DNA of 64,000 nt from Pohlia nutans (lineage: Eukaryota > Streptophyta > Bryopsida > Bryales > Mniaceae): assembly GCA_022496805.1 (NCBI GenBank), contig CM040091.1:18900336-18964335 (forward strand), written 5' to 3'. This document shows positions 48,415-60,836 of this stretch, piece by piece (position 1 is the stretch's first letter; each line of letters begins with the position of its first letter). The notes under the pieces were generated by a model. That model was not told the DNA's origin. It saw nothing but the letters and a program-made list of their open reading frames with translations, and ran no database searches. Both the position numbers and the translations under genes were made by a program.

Positions 48415-49779
48415 AGTATAAATTACAACTATTTCCATCAAAAAATCATAACAAATTGCATAAGCAAGATAATGAAATCATATTCTGCTATATCAATGCC
48501 CAATTTTTTTAACAATTAATAGTTGAATAAGGTGTAACAAAGAGAGCATAGGCTCAAAAGTCAGAGGAAAATATCAAATATCACAAGAATGTGTGCGTCT
48601 CATGGTTCTTTTAAGATCATAGGCATACTTCCCTTTCTCTGATTTTAAGTCTTTTTCACTATCACATGTGCTATTGTTCCTTAATATAAAAATAGACCCC
48701 ATCTGAAATATATATTTCCCAATTTGAATCACAAATCGTTGCTCTGTTACGGATTCTTCATAGCTTTTACACCCGTAAAGGACTCAGGATTCATGACTCA
48801 GGATTCATGGTTTTAAAATTACAAATTCAGTTCATCATATTGTGAAATATATAATTAAGCTGGGACCTAATTTCATATCACTGTAATCACTGAAGAACAA
48901 TATATGTGTTGCTCAAAAAACAAATAAGTTTGAACTGAAAGATCTCCAAATATGACTTACTCAAAAATGCCACAAAAAATACAGGGTACCCAATTTCGGC
49001 ATCTTGGTTCTTTAGGGGTTCAGTCATACAGAAATCATAGTTTCTGCCATCTTCATTATCCAATGCTCTTCCCTGATAAGTTCATCGTCGTTTTCTACCA
49101 CGTGACATGAAGCTATCTTTGCTGATTCTCGTGATAAATCCTTGATCTTAGTTATTATGGATACTTCATGGTTGTTAGGTCATACAAAAACCATCTTCTG
49201 TGAATCTTAATTATACTTTAACAACTTACTCCATTTCTTTTCCCTGATAAGTTCTTCATCGTTCAGTTATTTTCTACCACGTCACTTTCAGCTTTCTTTC
49301 GTGCAATTGTACATAACTTTTGACCAACACATGCACTGTTCTTTACTGATTCGTATAATATTTACTAATTCAACCCCTTCCAAGGACATTTTCTATAATA
49401 TAATGATTTTAAAATCATCATTAAATCTGGTGATATGAAAATTGGCCCCATTCGAATTATATTCTTCCCCAACGCATCCTTGGTATATTATGGATTCTTC
49501 ATTGTTTCATTGTTTCTGCAATCTTCATTTTTCTTTCACAAATTCTTCCAATGCTCTTCCCAAATAAGTTGTTCATCGCTGTTCTCTACCCGGTCACATG
49601 AAGTATTCTGTTGTCCAATTTTTAACAACTTTTGACCAACACGTGATTCTGTTCATATATAATATTTCAGCCTCTACCTTTTGAATTACAGTGTTCACAC
49701 TATAAGGAATTTCATAACCATGTATTAATTCATGTTCACGTTGAAGATGAGTGCAGGAATGAGGGAAACTTACATGCTG
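48415..49779. other. AT-rich, no gene recognised
   Basis: Only short frames. TTCATCGTCG/TTTTCTACCAC words recur near 49080, 49255 and 49575, suggesting an old degenerate duplication. Confidence 0.4.
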
Positions 49780-49783
49780 TTAA

Positions 49784-50273
49784 CCCTTTAACGCCTATCA
49801 ACTTTCTGGTTGTTTTTCACTGAAATGTTCAGTTTCACCGAGTTCTTAATTTCAACTGAATATGTTCCCCACTAAGTGTGAATTCTATCTTCTACTTTCT
49901 AGTCCAATTTTAAAGTCGTCAACATTCTAAAGACTGCAGTATGAATAACCACTACACTTCAAACACTATATACATATAATGTCGTCAATCAGAAAACCCT
50001 ACACTTCAAATATACACTACATACATATAAAGTTTTTACATCAAATTTCTTTTTTTTTACGCTCCTAAAGCATGCCACCTACACCTTATTCATTACTATT
50101 ATTTTCATTTTCTCTTAAAAATAAATATTCATTCATACAAGTATGAAAAATTCAGGGTAAATCGATTTAACAATAATTTGTATGAGAAAAATTATTAGAA
50201 AAATATAGTATACTTTAAAATGTTAGAAATTTTTGAGAGTTGCATAGGTTACTGTAGGTCAGGCCATAAAGGG
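49784..50273. mobile_element. TTAA-flanked MITE 1
   Basis: Left TTAA then CCCTTTAACGCC; right, reverse-complemented, TTAA then CCCTTTATGGCC. Flanking TTAA at 49780-49783 and 50274-50277. No coding capacity. The TTAA duplication and CCCTTT ends are typical of piggyBac-type elements. Confidence 0.6.
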
Positions 50274-50277
50274 TTAA

Positions 50278-51920
50278 CAACGCTCCTTTATATGGTACCA
50301 AATAAAGAAGTTTACATATTCAACAACAGTACTTGTCAAGACGGTGCAACTTACTCTATTTCGATTAGATAGGGGGATCCCCACATCACCCAACAGTCAT
50401 TCTTGAGAAATGATGTCAAAGCGTCCTCTAGAAGCTTCAAGTGTGGCTGCTTCGATTGATACATTGGTGTGACATTTGGCAAGAATACCTGTTGCACGAT
50501 GACCAATTGAGCGCCCAGATCACAAACAACACTTGTTAGGTTTTTGGATTTTGGAGTCTTCCAACTGACGCCAGTCTTCCCTTTTGCAATGCACTTGCCA
50601 GGAAACTCTGGGTGTAAAATCCAAACTTCTTTGTGTAACGGAAGTGGTATCTGCAGTGCATTTCATACAAGGTCAATGTATACCATAACAACAACTGAAT
50701 TACAGATGCTACAACTATACCATAAACAAATACAAGAATTGCAACGTAGAAAAAAAATACATCAGTTTCACTATGGATACATATCATGACATTTATTACA
50801 AAAAATACTTCTGACGATGCAACAAAAACTATCATGGATTCCGTAGCATTAAAATACTTCACATTCACATTAGAAAGGTTCAATATTCTTCAGTCCGCTA
50901 CCTATACACTAGGAATGGAGCTTCTTAAAACTTGGAAGATATATTACCCCACTGTGAAGAACAGAAAGGCATTGACATTGCCTCCTCGAGAAAAGACAGT
51001 GCATTTTTTACCCTAATTGTAGCCAAATTTCTAAAAAAAAATTTGGCTACCTCATTGATACAAAGGATTTATGGAAACAATGTAGGAATGATAGCCAAAT
51101 TTCCTACTCTGAGTTAAAATGTGCAACCTCTTTAAATCTAGGTATGAAGCAAATATTGCCTAAGTAGCACCTAGTTAGCACATGTGTATTATCATGATAG
51201 TACCTACATATTAATGGACTAGGTAAGTAAAAAGCAGGGAGGATTAAGGCACATAACCGCAGCTTAGGACCTTCCTAGCTACGGCAGTGGCAAGGGAAGT
51301 ACTGACATGCGATTGTCGCCGATATTCCTCCCTGGTTTTGAATTACCGGACAAAATCTCAATGTAATCCTCTTCCAGCCATTGGATCTCAATATCAATGT
51401 GGTACTTCAAAAAAACCGCAAACAAAACAGAAGTTGAGCATGCATGTTGTGGCCATTTAGTGAGTCATTGTTGCTACGTGGTACAAAGTTTATTCTACCT
51501 GCTTAGAAATTAATGCTCTTTACCAATGACCTCTCTTCTATTCCTATGATCTCTTCACAGAATGGCAAGAAGAGCCTGTATTGATCTTCAAGCAATGGAA
51601 ATGTAGCAAAAATTCCAAACGCTCTCCTGACAAAACAAAACCTACACAAAACCCGATTATTTCCATTGGCTTCAATTTAGATCTTGTTTTCAAGCAGTAC
51701 AATACATTATCAACACATATAATAAAACTTCAAATACTGACCTCAACAGGTCTTTTACCTTAGTGGTCGTCCCTATTTAACTTTTTTCTTTTTATTTCTT
51801 TTATTTCTATTTTTTTCTTCTCTATTTCAACACAAATCCGTATATAACTTCACCAACGGAGAGAGTGGACTTGTCATATTGTATTCCTTCACTCACCTGA
51901 GAACATCCAATGCCACTTTC
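50278..51920. other. AT-rich 3' flank, no gene recognised
   Basis: Short frames on both strands without known motifs. It contains a dispersed repeat at 51017-51225. Possible 3' exons of the minus-strand Transposase_24-like gene could lie here but were not identified. Confidence 0.35.
51017..51225 (+). repeat. Dispersed repeat copy 1
   Basis: Contains GGCTACCTCATTGATACAA, AAATCTAGGTATGAAGC and TAGCACATGTGTATTATC. Related copies are at 54118-54325 (inverted) and 58300-58500. Confidence 0.55.
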
Positions 51921-52075
51921 ACTCACTCTATTTGATCAAGTGCGGGCACTGCAGATGACTTCCTAGCTTCCACAAGTTGGAAAACTCTCTTACTTTGCTT
52001 CCTGGCCAATTCACCACATATACAACATACAAGTTTTTTGAGAGTAACATGATTTAATTTGTTCGATGTTCTCAC

Positions 52076-52335
52076 CTGCCCCGTACGTGGTACAAGGTTT
52101 TGTGGGGGCTCTAATGAACCAAAGCGTGTTGGCCTCCGTTTTTGGCGTTTTTTCTGAGGCTGCCTCGTCTGGACGATGTTGCCTCCTTCTTGGCCGAGGT
52201 TTACGAGGAGCCCGTCCACAACCTCCACTCCGACTGGATCCTCGTTTCGCTTCCTGCCCTTCATAGGTCCCTTTCTGCCTCCTTCGTCAACGTCCTTCCG
52301 CCACTGGTATGTTCTCTTCACAGTACTCTTTGTAC
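52076..52335 (-). CDS. Exon: basic region of the Transposase_24-like gene
   Basis: Bounded by a TACGCAG acceptor and a CAG/GTGAGA donor. Reads TVKRTYQWRKDVDEGGRKG, a hydrophobic patch (VVDGLLVNLG), then QPQKKRQKRRPTRFG. Its phase (joins as G|GT) agrees with the donor of the previous exon at 53271. The strongly basic run suggests nuclear targeting or DNA binding. Confidence 0.55.
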
Positions 52336-53270
52336 CTGCGTAGATGTACATGGTAACCACAATTCTAATTTTTATATAAAATAATATGTACGTATTATGT
52401 AGTTCTACAAATAAACTACATTGCACTAAATATGTGGTGTTCAAGGCTCAATAAGAGTTCTAAATATTATAATTATCACATTCTTTCAAACTCTCCACAA
52501 TCCCTGAACGCGACGTTTTGTATTGCTTGATTGCCGTCCTCATAACCTAGACTCTGAATTTTACAGTATCGATCCATTTTCTTCCAATATAATTTTTGAT
52601 ATCTTCCAATATTCCAAAAAACATGTTTGAAAATGGATCGATACTGCATCAAAAATGTAAATATACAACCCTTTTTTCAGCCCTACATATGTATTTTGTA
52701 TGTACGGTATACATAGGGTATTTTAAAATACCCGTTAGTACGATTGTTTTGGTCAAATCTGACGCCCTATTGTGAAAATGCCCTCTAAGTCATCAACCTC
52801 CATAACTACCATGTCCCAAATTCATCTACTTTGACATTTAAATTTTTTCCCAGCGGATTCATAAACGTAATTCCACATCTTGAAGGATTTTTGTGTTCTC
52901 GTAACAGACATCTACAATCCTAGTTAACATTGTGTCAAAATTATAGAATTCATGTAAAGGTTACTACAGTGATGAAATTATTCTTGGACAAAATGTGTTC
53001 TCGAAGTCATTTAGGGGCTACTACCCATTTGCCCTATCCACTTCAAACAGTGTGTACAATTTTGACAGAAAAACTACATTTAAATTTTACATATAGACCA
53101 TTTTTTCATTATTGCAACTGCTTCTGTTCTTTTACAAAAATGTTTAGAACAATACATGCGCTTGAAGTAGACTTTTCTTTTGATACAGAGGGAGTATATC
53201 TACTAACTACAAATTCAAATTCGTCTAACAAAACAAACGGTTGCAACATGCGCATGAGGATGTTTGTCAC

Positions 53271-53628
53271 CTTGGCTACTGGTTGTGTCAATCGGCAGGG
53301 TTTGGAGATGATCCACCGGGGTTTCGGGATGCAGCACTGGCATTTCGTGTTGTTCTGGTCCATTGTCCGTGCTATTTATTGGAATGTTTTGGAGAAATGC
53401 TTGCTCTGCAACACCACTCTGGGGGTTGGGCATTTCGGAATGCTCCTTCGACTTCTCTGTGCAGTTCACCTTTGCGTAAGGATGTATCCTTCCACTTGGG
53501 TGGATACCGATCACTTTGTCTAGCTGTTTTTCTAAGTCCCTCACTTTTGTGCGAAGTTTTTCAACTTCCTCCGTAAATGCCAATATGAGGTCACTGTAGT
53601 AGTCTTCCTTTGTAGAATGAACTTCCAA
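53271..53628 (-). CDS. Exon: coiled-coil region of the Transposase_24-like gene
   Basis: Follows a TTTTGTAG acceptor and ends at a CAAG/GTGACA donor. Begins LEVHSTKEDYYSDLILAFTE, then a heptad-rich stretch (EEVEKLRTKVRDLEKQLDKV), then a Pro/His/Glu-rich linker. Oligomerisation is the likely role. Confidence 0.55.
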
Positions 53629-53800
53629 CTACAAAACAACACAAAAAGGAAGGTGATGCAATATGCTAGGTACTAACAAGTGCCCTTCTGGATAATGATT
53701 CATGGTCCGAATTCATTTTTAATGAGACAAACAAAAGAGGTTATGTGGCCCCAAAAACGAAAGAGCACATGAACTCCTCCAGCTTCAACTTTGGTTTCCA

Positions 53801-53917
53801 AATAGATAGATAGATAGATAGAAACTCCGGTCCTCTTTCAAAGCTAGCGTGAATAAAGTCTCTATTCATACTGTTAATGACCTAGTGTCCACCGAACGAA
53901 GGGCCATTACAACATAG
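53801..53917 (-). mobile_element. SINE-like element, copy 3
   Basis: Reversed copy of the family at 52-190, with a (TAGA)n tail at its left. Flanked by TTTGGTTTCCA at 53790-53800 and 53918-53928, a perfect 11-bp duplication. It sits in an intron of the minus-strand gene. Confidence 0.8.
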
Positions 53918-54117
53918 TTTGGTTTCCACTATGGAAAATGACCTTTCACTTTAAAAATTTCATTGTCAATTCTCTTGGTCACGGCTCTTGATCTTGTAGA
54001 CCTGGAACTTACTGATTTTTATCTTTTCAAAAAACAGTTCAGCATTTTTACAGCATTTTTACTGATTTTCCAAGGCTTCAAGAGTGCCCCCCCCACATGC
54101 TCATTTCATATTAATAT

Positions 54118-54325
54118 ATAGGTAATTTCATGGTAATACGCATGTGCTACCTAGGTGCTACTTAAGCAATACTTGGGTGATACTCAGCTTTCAAGAAGTT
54201 CCACATCTTGACTTCGTGTACAAAATCCGATTATTATTCCATTTCATTTAAGAAATATCCTTGGTATCAATTAGCGAGCCCACATTTTATTTAATAATTT
54301 GCCTAAAAGTAGCCAATTTTTTTTT
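54118..54325 (-). repeat. Dispersed repeat copy 2 (inverted)
   Basis: Reverse orientation of the repeat at 51017-51225, recognised from GCATGTGCTACCTAGGTGC, ATACTTGGGTGATAC and AGTAGCCAATTTTTTT. Confidence 0.5.
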
Positions 54326-54482
54326 CCAAAATCCAAGCTTCCAGATCATTCCATTCATTCCATTTCCTCGTAGTAATTTGCCATCTGTCTGTATGCAAAA
54401 CCAAAATTTCCCAGGGTTGTGCACTAGCGACTACTAGGATCACACGCTCCTAACTTCTTTTATTTTTATTATCAATGTAGTA

Positions 54483-54583
54483 GAGAAAGGGTTGGCCATG
54501 GCCGATTCTGCCTTATCAGCAGTCATGGGGCAAGCCCTATGATTGCGCACAAGGCAGAATCAGCCATGGCCAACACTTTCTCT
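54483..54583. repeat. Hairpin-forming inverted repeat
   Basis: Arms of 32 bases with two mismatches (GAGAAAGGGTTGGCCATGGC at the left) around a loop of about 37 bases. Further single copies of the AAGGCAGATTC word lie nearby at about 54600 and 54720. A small MITE or a miRNA-precursor-like fold-back inside an intron. Confidence 0.6.
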
Positions 54584-54904
54584 GGTGTTAAAATCTTATA
54601 AGGCAGATTCATTGATTCTTCTTTTTTCTCGTTTTCACATACGGCAAAATCAGCCCTTGAGACAAAATCGGCCCTTCTTGCAGTTTTGCAATAAAAGTGT
54701 CCTATGAGAACGCCTGAATCTGCCTTACTTGATTTTAATGGGAGGGGAATACCTATAACAACATTACGGTTCTTAAATGTTGATTAACAACCTCTGCTTA
54801 TGAAGAAACAAAAATATGTCAATATTTAATTAGGCAAATTTTTTTCTCTCATACATTTAATGTCTACTTAATTAACATACAAATGTTACAAGTATTAAAG
54901 ACAC

Positions 54905-55038
54905 CCAGTTTGCTTTACGTTGGAATGTATCCCTGTTGCGTCTTTTGAGAGGTTGTCGGCAACACGGTTTACCAAGGATTCCACTTGCAAATCATCAGTT
55001 CTGACGTTTTGTTCCTCTGTGTCGATATTGTCATTGTT
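54905..55038 (-). CDS. Exon: linker of the Transposase_24-like gene
   Basis: Acceptor TTTGTAG and donor CTGG/GTGTCT. Reads NNDNIDTEEQNVRTDDLQVE then SLVNRVADNLSKD. Acidic with one amphipathic helix. Its end phase does not match the next exon found. Confidence 0.4.
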
Positions 55039-55873
55039 CTACAAAGTCATGTCCAACATGATCAATATTATTATTTTGATTGCATATTTACTTGTTTTCA
55101 ATGACATGTTTTACGTATATATCGACAAAAAATTTCTATTCAAACAAAGTTGCATGGACATGCATGGTAATCAACCCCTACCTGCCCAAGCGTCCAATTT
55201 CTAGATTGTGTACAAAATCAAACTCTACTTTCTCCTCTATCATGCAGTTTTTGTTGTGTAGAATTTATACTACAAAACGTATGCAAACTTAGCGTCATGC
55301 ATGTGTGATCCAATTAGAACAGGATGATTTCTAAAATTATTATGCCTCCTCTCATGTTGTAGTGATTCACCAAAAACTTCCAATATCTCAGTTGAAAAGT
55401 GCTCTTGAAAAAATCAACTCATAAAGTTCAGCAACCATAATTTTGAGATACTGACAAATTTGTTAAGTATAATTTAGAGATTTTGACATAATTTTGAATT
55501 TTCAGTGTCTAATTTTATACAAAAGTATTGAAGATTGCAACGACAGATCTAACTGTATGGATAGAATATAAAATTCATAATGTAAAACTTTTATTCATAA
55601 TCAAGTTCAAAATTTCCCTCATAGTATAACACATCTTTACATTTCTCCAAATTTGATGACATTTGTGGACATTTCAGTGTTCAACATGGACTCTAGGATG
55701 ATGGCTTCATATGGGTACTCCCTCCAAACATAGTGTGATTTTCGAGAAATATATTTTTGGTAAAAAAAATCCTTGGAAATTTACAAAATTTAGAGGGTGT
55801 TATAGACACCATTGCTGCAACTATATACATGGTGTTAAAGACGGAATTTCTAGCACACATAAAATGAGTTTAA

Positions 55874-56108
55874 CCCTTAAACGACAATTCCTTTCCTAAT
55901 ACCACACCCAAAATCTCCTCTTAATTTCCATTTTAAGCATGATTCTGTGTTTAATTTGCTTTAGCTTTATTCTAAAGAAGTATAGATCTCTCTAAGGTGC
56001 TCGGTTTGGAATTTTAAAAACCCCATTTGGTGCAATGGTGTAGAAGTTATGAGCAAGATTCTCCCAAACTAAAACCAAGCCCGTGGGGCTGGCATTGTCG
56101 TTTAAGGG
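55874..56108. mobile_element. TTAA-flanked MITE 2
   Basis: Ends CCCTTAAACGACAATTCC (left) and, reverse-complemented, CCCTTAAACGACAATGCC (right): 17 of 18 identical. Flanked by TTAA at 55870-55873 and 56109-56112. It may itself lie in an older element, since GGGTAC words occur in inverted order at about 55710 and 56143. Confidence 0.7.
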
Positions 56109-56228
56109 TTAACAGAAGTCATACTATGTGAGTCCCATAAAAGTGGTACCCATATCAAGCCATTCCCCTCTACTGATACTAGTTGTACATGGGAATTTAT
56201 CTTATTCAAAAACAGTGTTGTGCAGTAC

Positions 56229-56429
56229 CTCATTATATGAAATGTTCTCAACTCGATTCTCAGGCTCAGTGCTCAGATTCAAAAATCCGGGACTAATTGC
56301 TGCACCTCGCAATGTACTCAGACCCTGGTCCTCGTCATTGTCTGTAACTTCCCGTTGTTGCTCTGCTGCGAGGAGATTGTCTGGTGCTATGTTGTCCTCC
56401 TCGAGAAGACTACGATCATCACTCTGATT
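56229..56429 (-). CDS. Exon: acidic linker of the Transposase_24-like gene
   Basis: Acceptor TTTTTTCCAAG and donor GAG/GTACTG, both phase 0. Reads NQSDDRSLLEEDNIAPDNLL onward, rich in Asp, Glu and Asn, with no stop. Confidence 0.5.
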
Positions 56430-56975
56430 CTTGGAAAAAACATTATTACAGACATATCAACAACAATGCCAAAGTTTTGGCCTACAAAAAAAATATTAAA
56501 TGGTTGATTAAGTTGTAGTTATTCAACACGGAGATTCAATCTCCAAAAATATGATTACTGTGAGCACAAGCGATTGAGTACATATGTTCTGTGGTGGCCC
56601 TGTATTGTTCCTCCTTGCAATTGATTCACTCAATTTCTACCCACACAATAAAAGATTATTAAAAAAAACTCATCGTTGTTCATAAAAAATTCCACAAAAG
56701 CTTAAAAGAATTCAGTTCTATAGGGCTCAAGTATTACTAAATGTAAAATGACTTTGTTAATACTGTTATCCAACTTGCTGCAATGCTATCATTCGCACAG
56801 AACAAAACGAAAAGATCATAAGTTGAAGAGAGTTCAGTGACTACAGCCTTAAACTTACATATTTTGCACAGGAAAAATTCAATCATGTTCTGTGATAATT
56901 TACTTACTAATCAAATCAAACCTGAACCTGTTGTAAGTTATATTTCATATTTAGGAGAATTGTTGCATATATTAA

Positions 56976-57696
56976 CCCTTTAGTACTGAAGTGCCCACTT
57001 TGTGATCTTATAGAGAAATAAATTTTCAATTTGGAGATGTGCAACTATCAAAACACATATGAACAAAACGCAATAATACTGCAAATACTTGAAAATACAT
57101 AAAATACTTACAACCACAACACATGTACAATGCGGTATTTCTTGTCTTTGGAAGTTTGTTGTCTTCTTTTATTTTTTTGAATTTGTTCTCTTGTTACCGT
57201 TCCATTAGTGTATGTATTCTATTCTTGATCAATGTACCAACTCCTCTCATATTTTAACGTATAAATTTTTGTCCTAACCTGTACATGGATAAGTCACTCT
57301 CACTTATAAAATTCACAATTATTATATGTGAGTCCGTTCTAGACATGAAAGATTACAATGGACAGGTGTTGACATAGGTCATTGTTGAACATCTTCAATT
57401 TCATTTTTGAAAATGTAATCCACATTCTATTTAACTTTGAACTCACACACCCTCCAAAATCCAATTTTCCAAAATGCAGTATACAATTCAAAGACATACG
57501 ATGATCTTCCCATCCAACGGTCCGATCTTACCAAGGTTTAATTGGTACTTGCTTGATTAAGCTATGCTTACATTTATACATTTGAATACTGTTAATAGTA
57601 TATCTTATTTCAACATAGAGAGTTTTAGTAAAGACATTATTATAAAATCAACACCAACAAACTGTGTTATCTTCTGAACCACGTAGAACTACAGGG
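56976..57696. mobile_element. TTAA-flanked MITE 4 (weaker ends)
   Basis: Left TTAA CCCTTTAGTACTG; right, reverse-complemented, TTAA CCCTGTAGTTCTA. About 11 of 13 agree past the TTAA. Flanking TTAA at 56972-56975 and 57697-57700. Confidence 0.45.
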
Positions 57697-57700
57697 TTAA

Positions 57701-59287
57701 GGTGCTGCAAACTTTAATTATGATCACACAAACTCAATGACATCAAAACCCAATTTCATATCAAACTTACTTCAGTTCACATAACCATACTTCATTACAA
57801 AAAGAGCTTGATACAAGATTAAATAATGCCAGAACATATTATTCAATTTCGAGGCACACACTCACCGAACTTCAACATGTTCAGATTGACCTTAACTTAG
57901 AATTATAAGCTCATCCATATAATATCTATTACAAGGGAATTTCATCCAAATGCTAGCGATTGTAGAAAAAAAATTCCGACTTTGGCAATTTCATCCCATT
58001 TTCCCCATTTTTCCTAATGTAAAGGTAGTCACTTCCAAAATAAAATACGCTCATGCCAATAATATGCTACAAAAAATTGGCTAGAAAACATTAACATTGG
58101 CATTATTTGTTCTTATTTTGAAACATGAGAATGCAACCCCATTGAATTAAAATTGGCATTCAGTTAACACTAAGAAATGGTCGGTGTGTGAGTACATCCC
58201 TGGCGTGCTCAACTGTCACGGATGCAGAATTTCAATCCAACTGCATTAGCCTCACCACCCTCAGGCTTATTTAGTCCGCAGCCTGTACCGGTAATTGTTT
58301 CTAATTTTAGAAAAATTGTTACCTAAAATTTCAGCTGCCTAATTGATACAATGGATACTTGAAAAGAAAAAAAGGAATATAACCAGATGTACTACATGGA
58401 GCCAAGATGTGTATCTTCTTTAAAGCTAGGTATCACCCAGCTATTGCCTACGTACCACCCAGGTAGCACATGTGTATTACCCTGATATTTCCAACATGTT
58501 TATATGAGAAGAGCATCCAATGAGCCTGGATTGCTCTTGAAGTCATGGAAAATTCTGATAACTGCTAAACTTTCAGTGACATAAAAACTGTTGCTTGCAC
58601 TACAATTATTTATTTCCTTCAGTTTGCATTGTTGAAGACGGTAAAACCTAGTTCAAAATCTGTGCTAGCAGTGGTTCACGGAGATGGAGTTGAAGTCTTT
58701 TCTAGGGGCAATGGCCTTGCTTCTTTGAGTTGCTGATTGACAGGAACTGAGGTGTTCTTGGAAAAACGCACCATTACTCCATTTCTAATACATTGAGACA
58801 TAATTAAATTTATTTCTTTTCTTGTTTGCTATATTTAACTGTAGGATCTTATAGAAAACTAATATAAAATCATGATGCAAAAAATTCAGCAATTCTGATA
58901 ACATGATAGAGAATGTAAAATAATAGCGTCTGTAGTGATGAATTTTATTTTTTTCTGAAAATCTCTTACACAGAAAGTAGCATAGAAAAGTAAAAAGTTC
59001 ATACCAAGAACAATGTAATCACCTGAAGTTCAATGTGACCTTTTTTTTTTTTAAGCAAGTCAGAAATATTTATCATTAAATTCAGAAGAATTTTAGGACC
59101 AACGGCCAGCACATCGTACATTTAAAAGATGTGTAGCACTTGCTTGGTTTGCATACAAAGTACCGGTCTTGTGCCCAAATTATTTGCATAGCAAACAATA
59201 GGACTGGCAACATAAATGAAAGGACTTATTAATTTTACAAGTAAAATAGATGAATGTCAAAGATCTTAATTTACAACCACAGATTAC
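57701..59287. other. Intron of the minus-strand gene
   Basis: AT-rich. It contains the third copy of the dispersed repeat (58300-58500) and no reading frame of note. Confidence 0.4.
58300..58500 (+). repeat. Dispersed repeat copy 3
   Basis: Contains GCTGCCTAATTGATACAATG, AAGCTAGGTATCACCCAG and GGTAGCACATGTGTATTACC, the same order as in 51017-51225. Confidence 0.55.
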
Positions 59288-60496
59288 CTGCGCAGATGTG
59301 GTGCTACCATCGGGCCCTTCTGCAACTGTCGGGCGGTTCACCTGCCTCCTGAGTTTCCTAGCTCTTGTCATTCTTCTGCTCTCCTCCTCTGCGGCAGGGG
59401 TGCGCCAATATGCTACAAGGGCTGGGAACCTTCTCTCAGGGCAATTCTCGTGTCTTTGCCCTGTTTTCTTCCAGTGCTTTCGCCATTGGCATCGTGCAGC
59501 ACTGAGTGAAGTCTGTAGAAATTCCTTGACGTAGTTCTCCCTCAGTGGTGGATCAAACTCAAATTGGCGGTGTATATCATGATTTATAAGTTCAAAACAC
59601 ATTGCAGGATGCTCAGAGAACTGGATCACACTAACATCCAAAACTCGACCAGCAATGTCTCTGATGGCGGAGTTTAACACTTTTTTCAATGACAAGGGCT
59701 CCCCATTTGCATCAGTACGAACCAGACCACGTTCATTGTTTAAAAATCGGCGCCCATGAAAATACTCTGCAAGTTCTCGCCTTTGTAGTTGCCTTCTGGC
59801 CAACCTCGCTGCTGCACCTGCAACGTTGTCTCCCGTAGCTTCACCCACTACTGTTCGCTTTGGTGTGACTTGTACAGCAGATGAAGATGCACCGCCATTT
59901 GCCACCAAGTTCCCTATATTCGGGGACACAAATTTGCCATTTGTGCCTCGCGGATTAAGGTATGTATTATTGAATGCAGCTAATGGAACACTCAGAGAAA
60001 AAGCTGCGGATACACTGTGGCCTCCATCAGACACCACTGCGACACTAGGTGGTGTAGCATTGGAATAAACCGGAACAACAATGTGGTGGCTGGAACTTGT
60101 ACCATGTAACTCGTTGTGCGGAACTGTAACAGGTTGCACTCTCTCTACCCCAGAATGCATTACAGTTGCCAAGTTAGGAGCATTAGCCAGGTTAGGAGCA
60201 TCGATCTGCATGGAATGTGCAAAGACAGGGAGTTGCAATCCATGCGGCCCCATATTGAACGGATACATTCCTGATACTCTTTCGCCGTTTTGAGACGTGT
60301 CAGCCATGCTTGGAAATAAAATTCGTTGTGCCCAATGAGGAGGATAAAACAAAGAGCCTTGTGGATATGAGTAAGACTGTGACATACCCGCACTAGTCCC
60401 TCCATTGTAGAATGCACCTATGGAGTGATTTTGTTGTGTGTCTCCTGATGGTGCAACAGGGAAGGAATGATGTGCCTCGTTCGTGGCTCCAGAATT
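59288..60496 (-). CDS. Main exon: Transposase_24 (Ptta/En-Spm)-like domain
   Basis: Bounded by a TATTTGCAG acceptor and a GCGCAG/GTAATC donor, both phase 0; about 403 codons without a stop. The first 200 residues are Ser, His, Pro and Val-rich and probably disordered. A basic helix (ARLARRQLQRRELAEYFHG) precedes the conserved part: NGEPLSLKKVLNSAIRDIAG, FEFDPPLRENYVKEFLQTSL, WRKHWKKTGQRHENCP, RRFPALVAYWRTPAAEEESR, then RARKLRRQ. The Cys-Pro then F/W-x-x-L-V-x-Y-W pattern followed by Ser/Arg is typical of plant Transposase_24 proteins from En/Spm elements. Function in transposition or, if domesticated, in the host is unknown. Confidence 0.7.
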
Positions 60497-60586
60497 CTGC
60501 AAATACAGTATTGAGATATCATTGGTGAGCTAAACAAATGTAAAAATTCTATCATCCAGTACAATACGGGATGGCACTAGAATTAA

Positions 60587-60836
60587 GGCCATATTCGTTA
60601 TATTGAGACGTTTCGAAGCTTCTGAGACGGAATGCTAGTTATTCAAAAATTCGGTTAAAAACTAGTAATTGAAACCAAAAAAATATAATGCTCAAATAGT
60701 GATTCTATAATGAAATTCGAAAAGTTGATGTTCTTACCTCTTTATAAAAAAATACTAGTAAAGAGATAAAACAGTTCATCTTCGAGTCAAAGATAAAAAT
60801 GAGACTGCGAAAAGTCTCAATATAACGAATATGGCC
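60587..60836. mobile_element. 250-bp MITE with GGCCATATTCG ends, TTAA flanks
   Basis: Left end GGCCATATTCGTTATATTGA and right end, reverse-complemented, the same; the repeat extends to about 29 bp with one mismatch. TTAA lies at 60583-60586 and 60837-60840. Its end sequence differs from the CCCTTT family. It lies just upstream of the main exon of the minus-strand gene. Confidence 0.8.

Larger units (their letters stand above)
51923..60496 (-). other. Minus-strand multi-exon Transposase_24 (Ptta/En-Spm)-like gene
   Basis: At least five exons can be placed on the minus strand: 60496-59288, 56429-56229, 55038-54905, 53628-53271 and 52335-52076. A likely last exon near 52005-51923 ends ARKSSAVPALDQIE. 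Most junctions have good GT-AG signals and matching phases; the 54905/53628 join does not fit and may hide another exon. Order of parts: Ser/Pro/His-rich N-terminal region, conserved Transposase_24-like domain, acidic linkers, coiled coil, basic C-terminus. No stop or frameshift was seen in any exon, unlike the other transposon genes in the window. No CACTA ends bracket it in view. It may be a living element with ends outside view or a host gene derived from one. First exons beyond 60.5 kb were not found. Confidence 0.5.

Noticed and set aside
55706..56153. Outer Stowaway-like MITE around MITE 2 (CTCCCTCC near the left, GGGTAC words in inverted order)
   Set aside because: End similarity is short and no clear TA duplication could be set.
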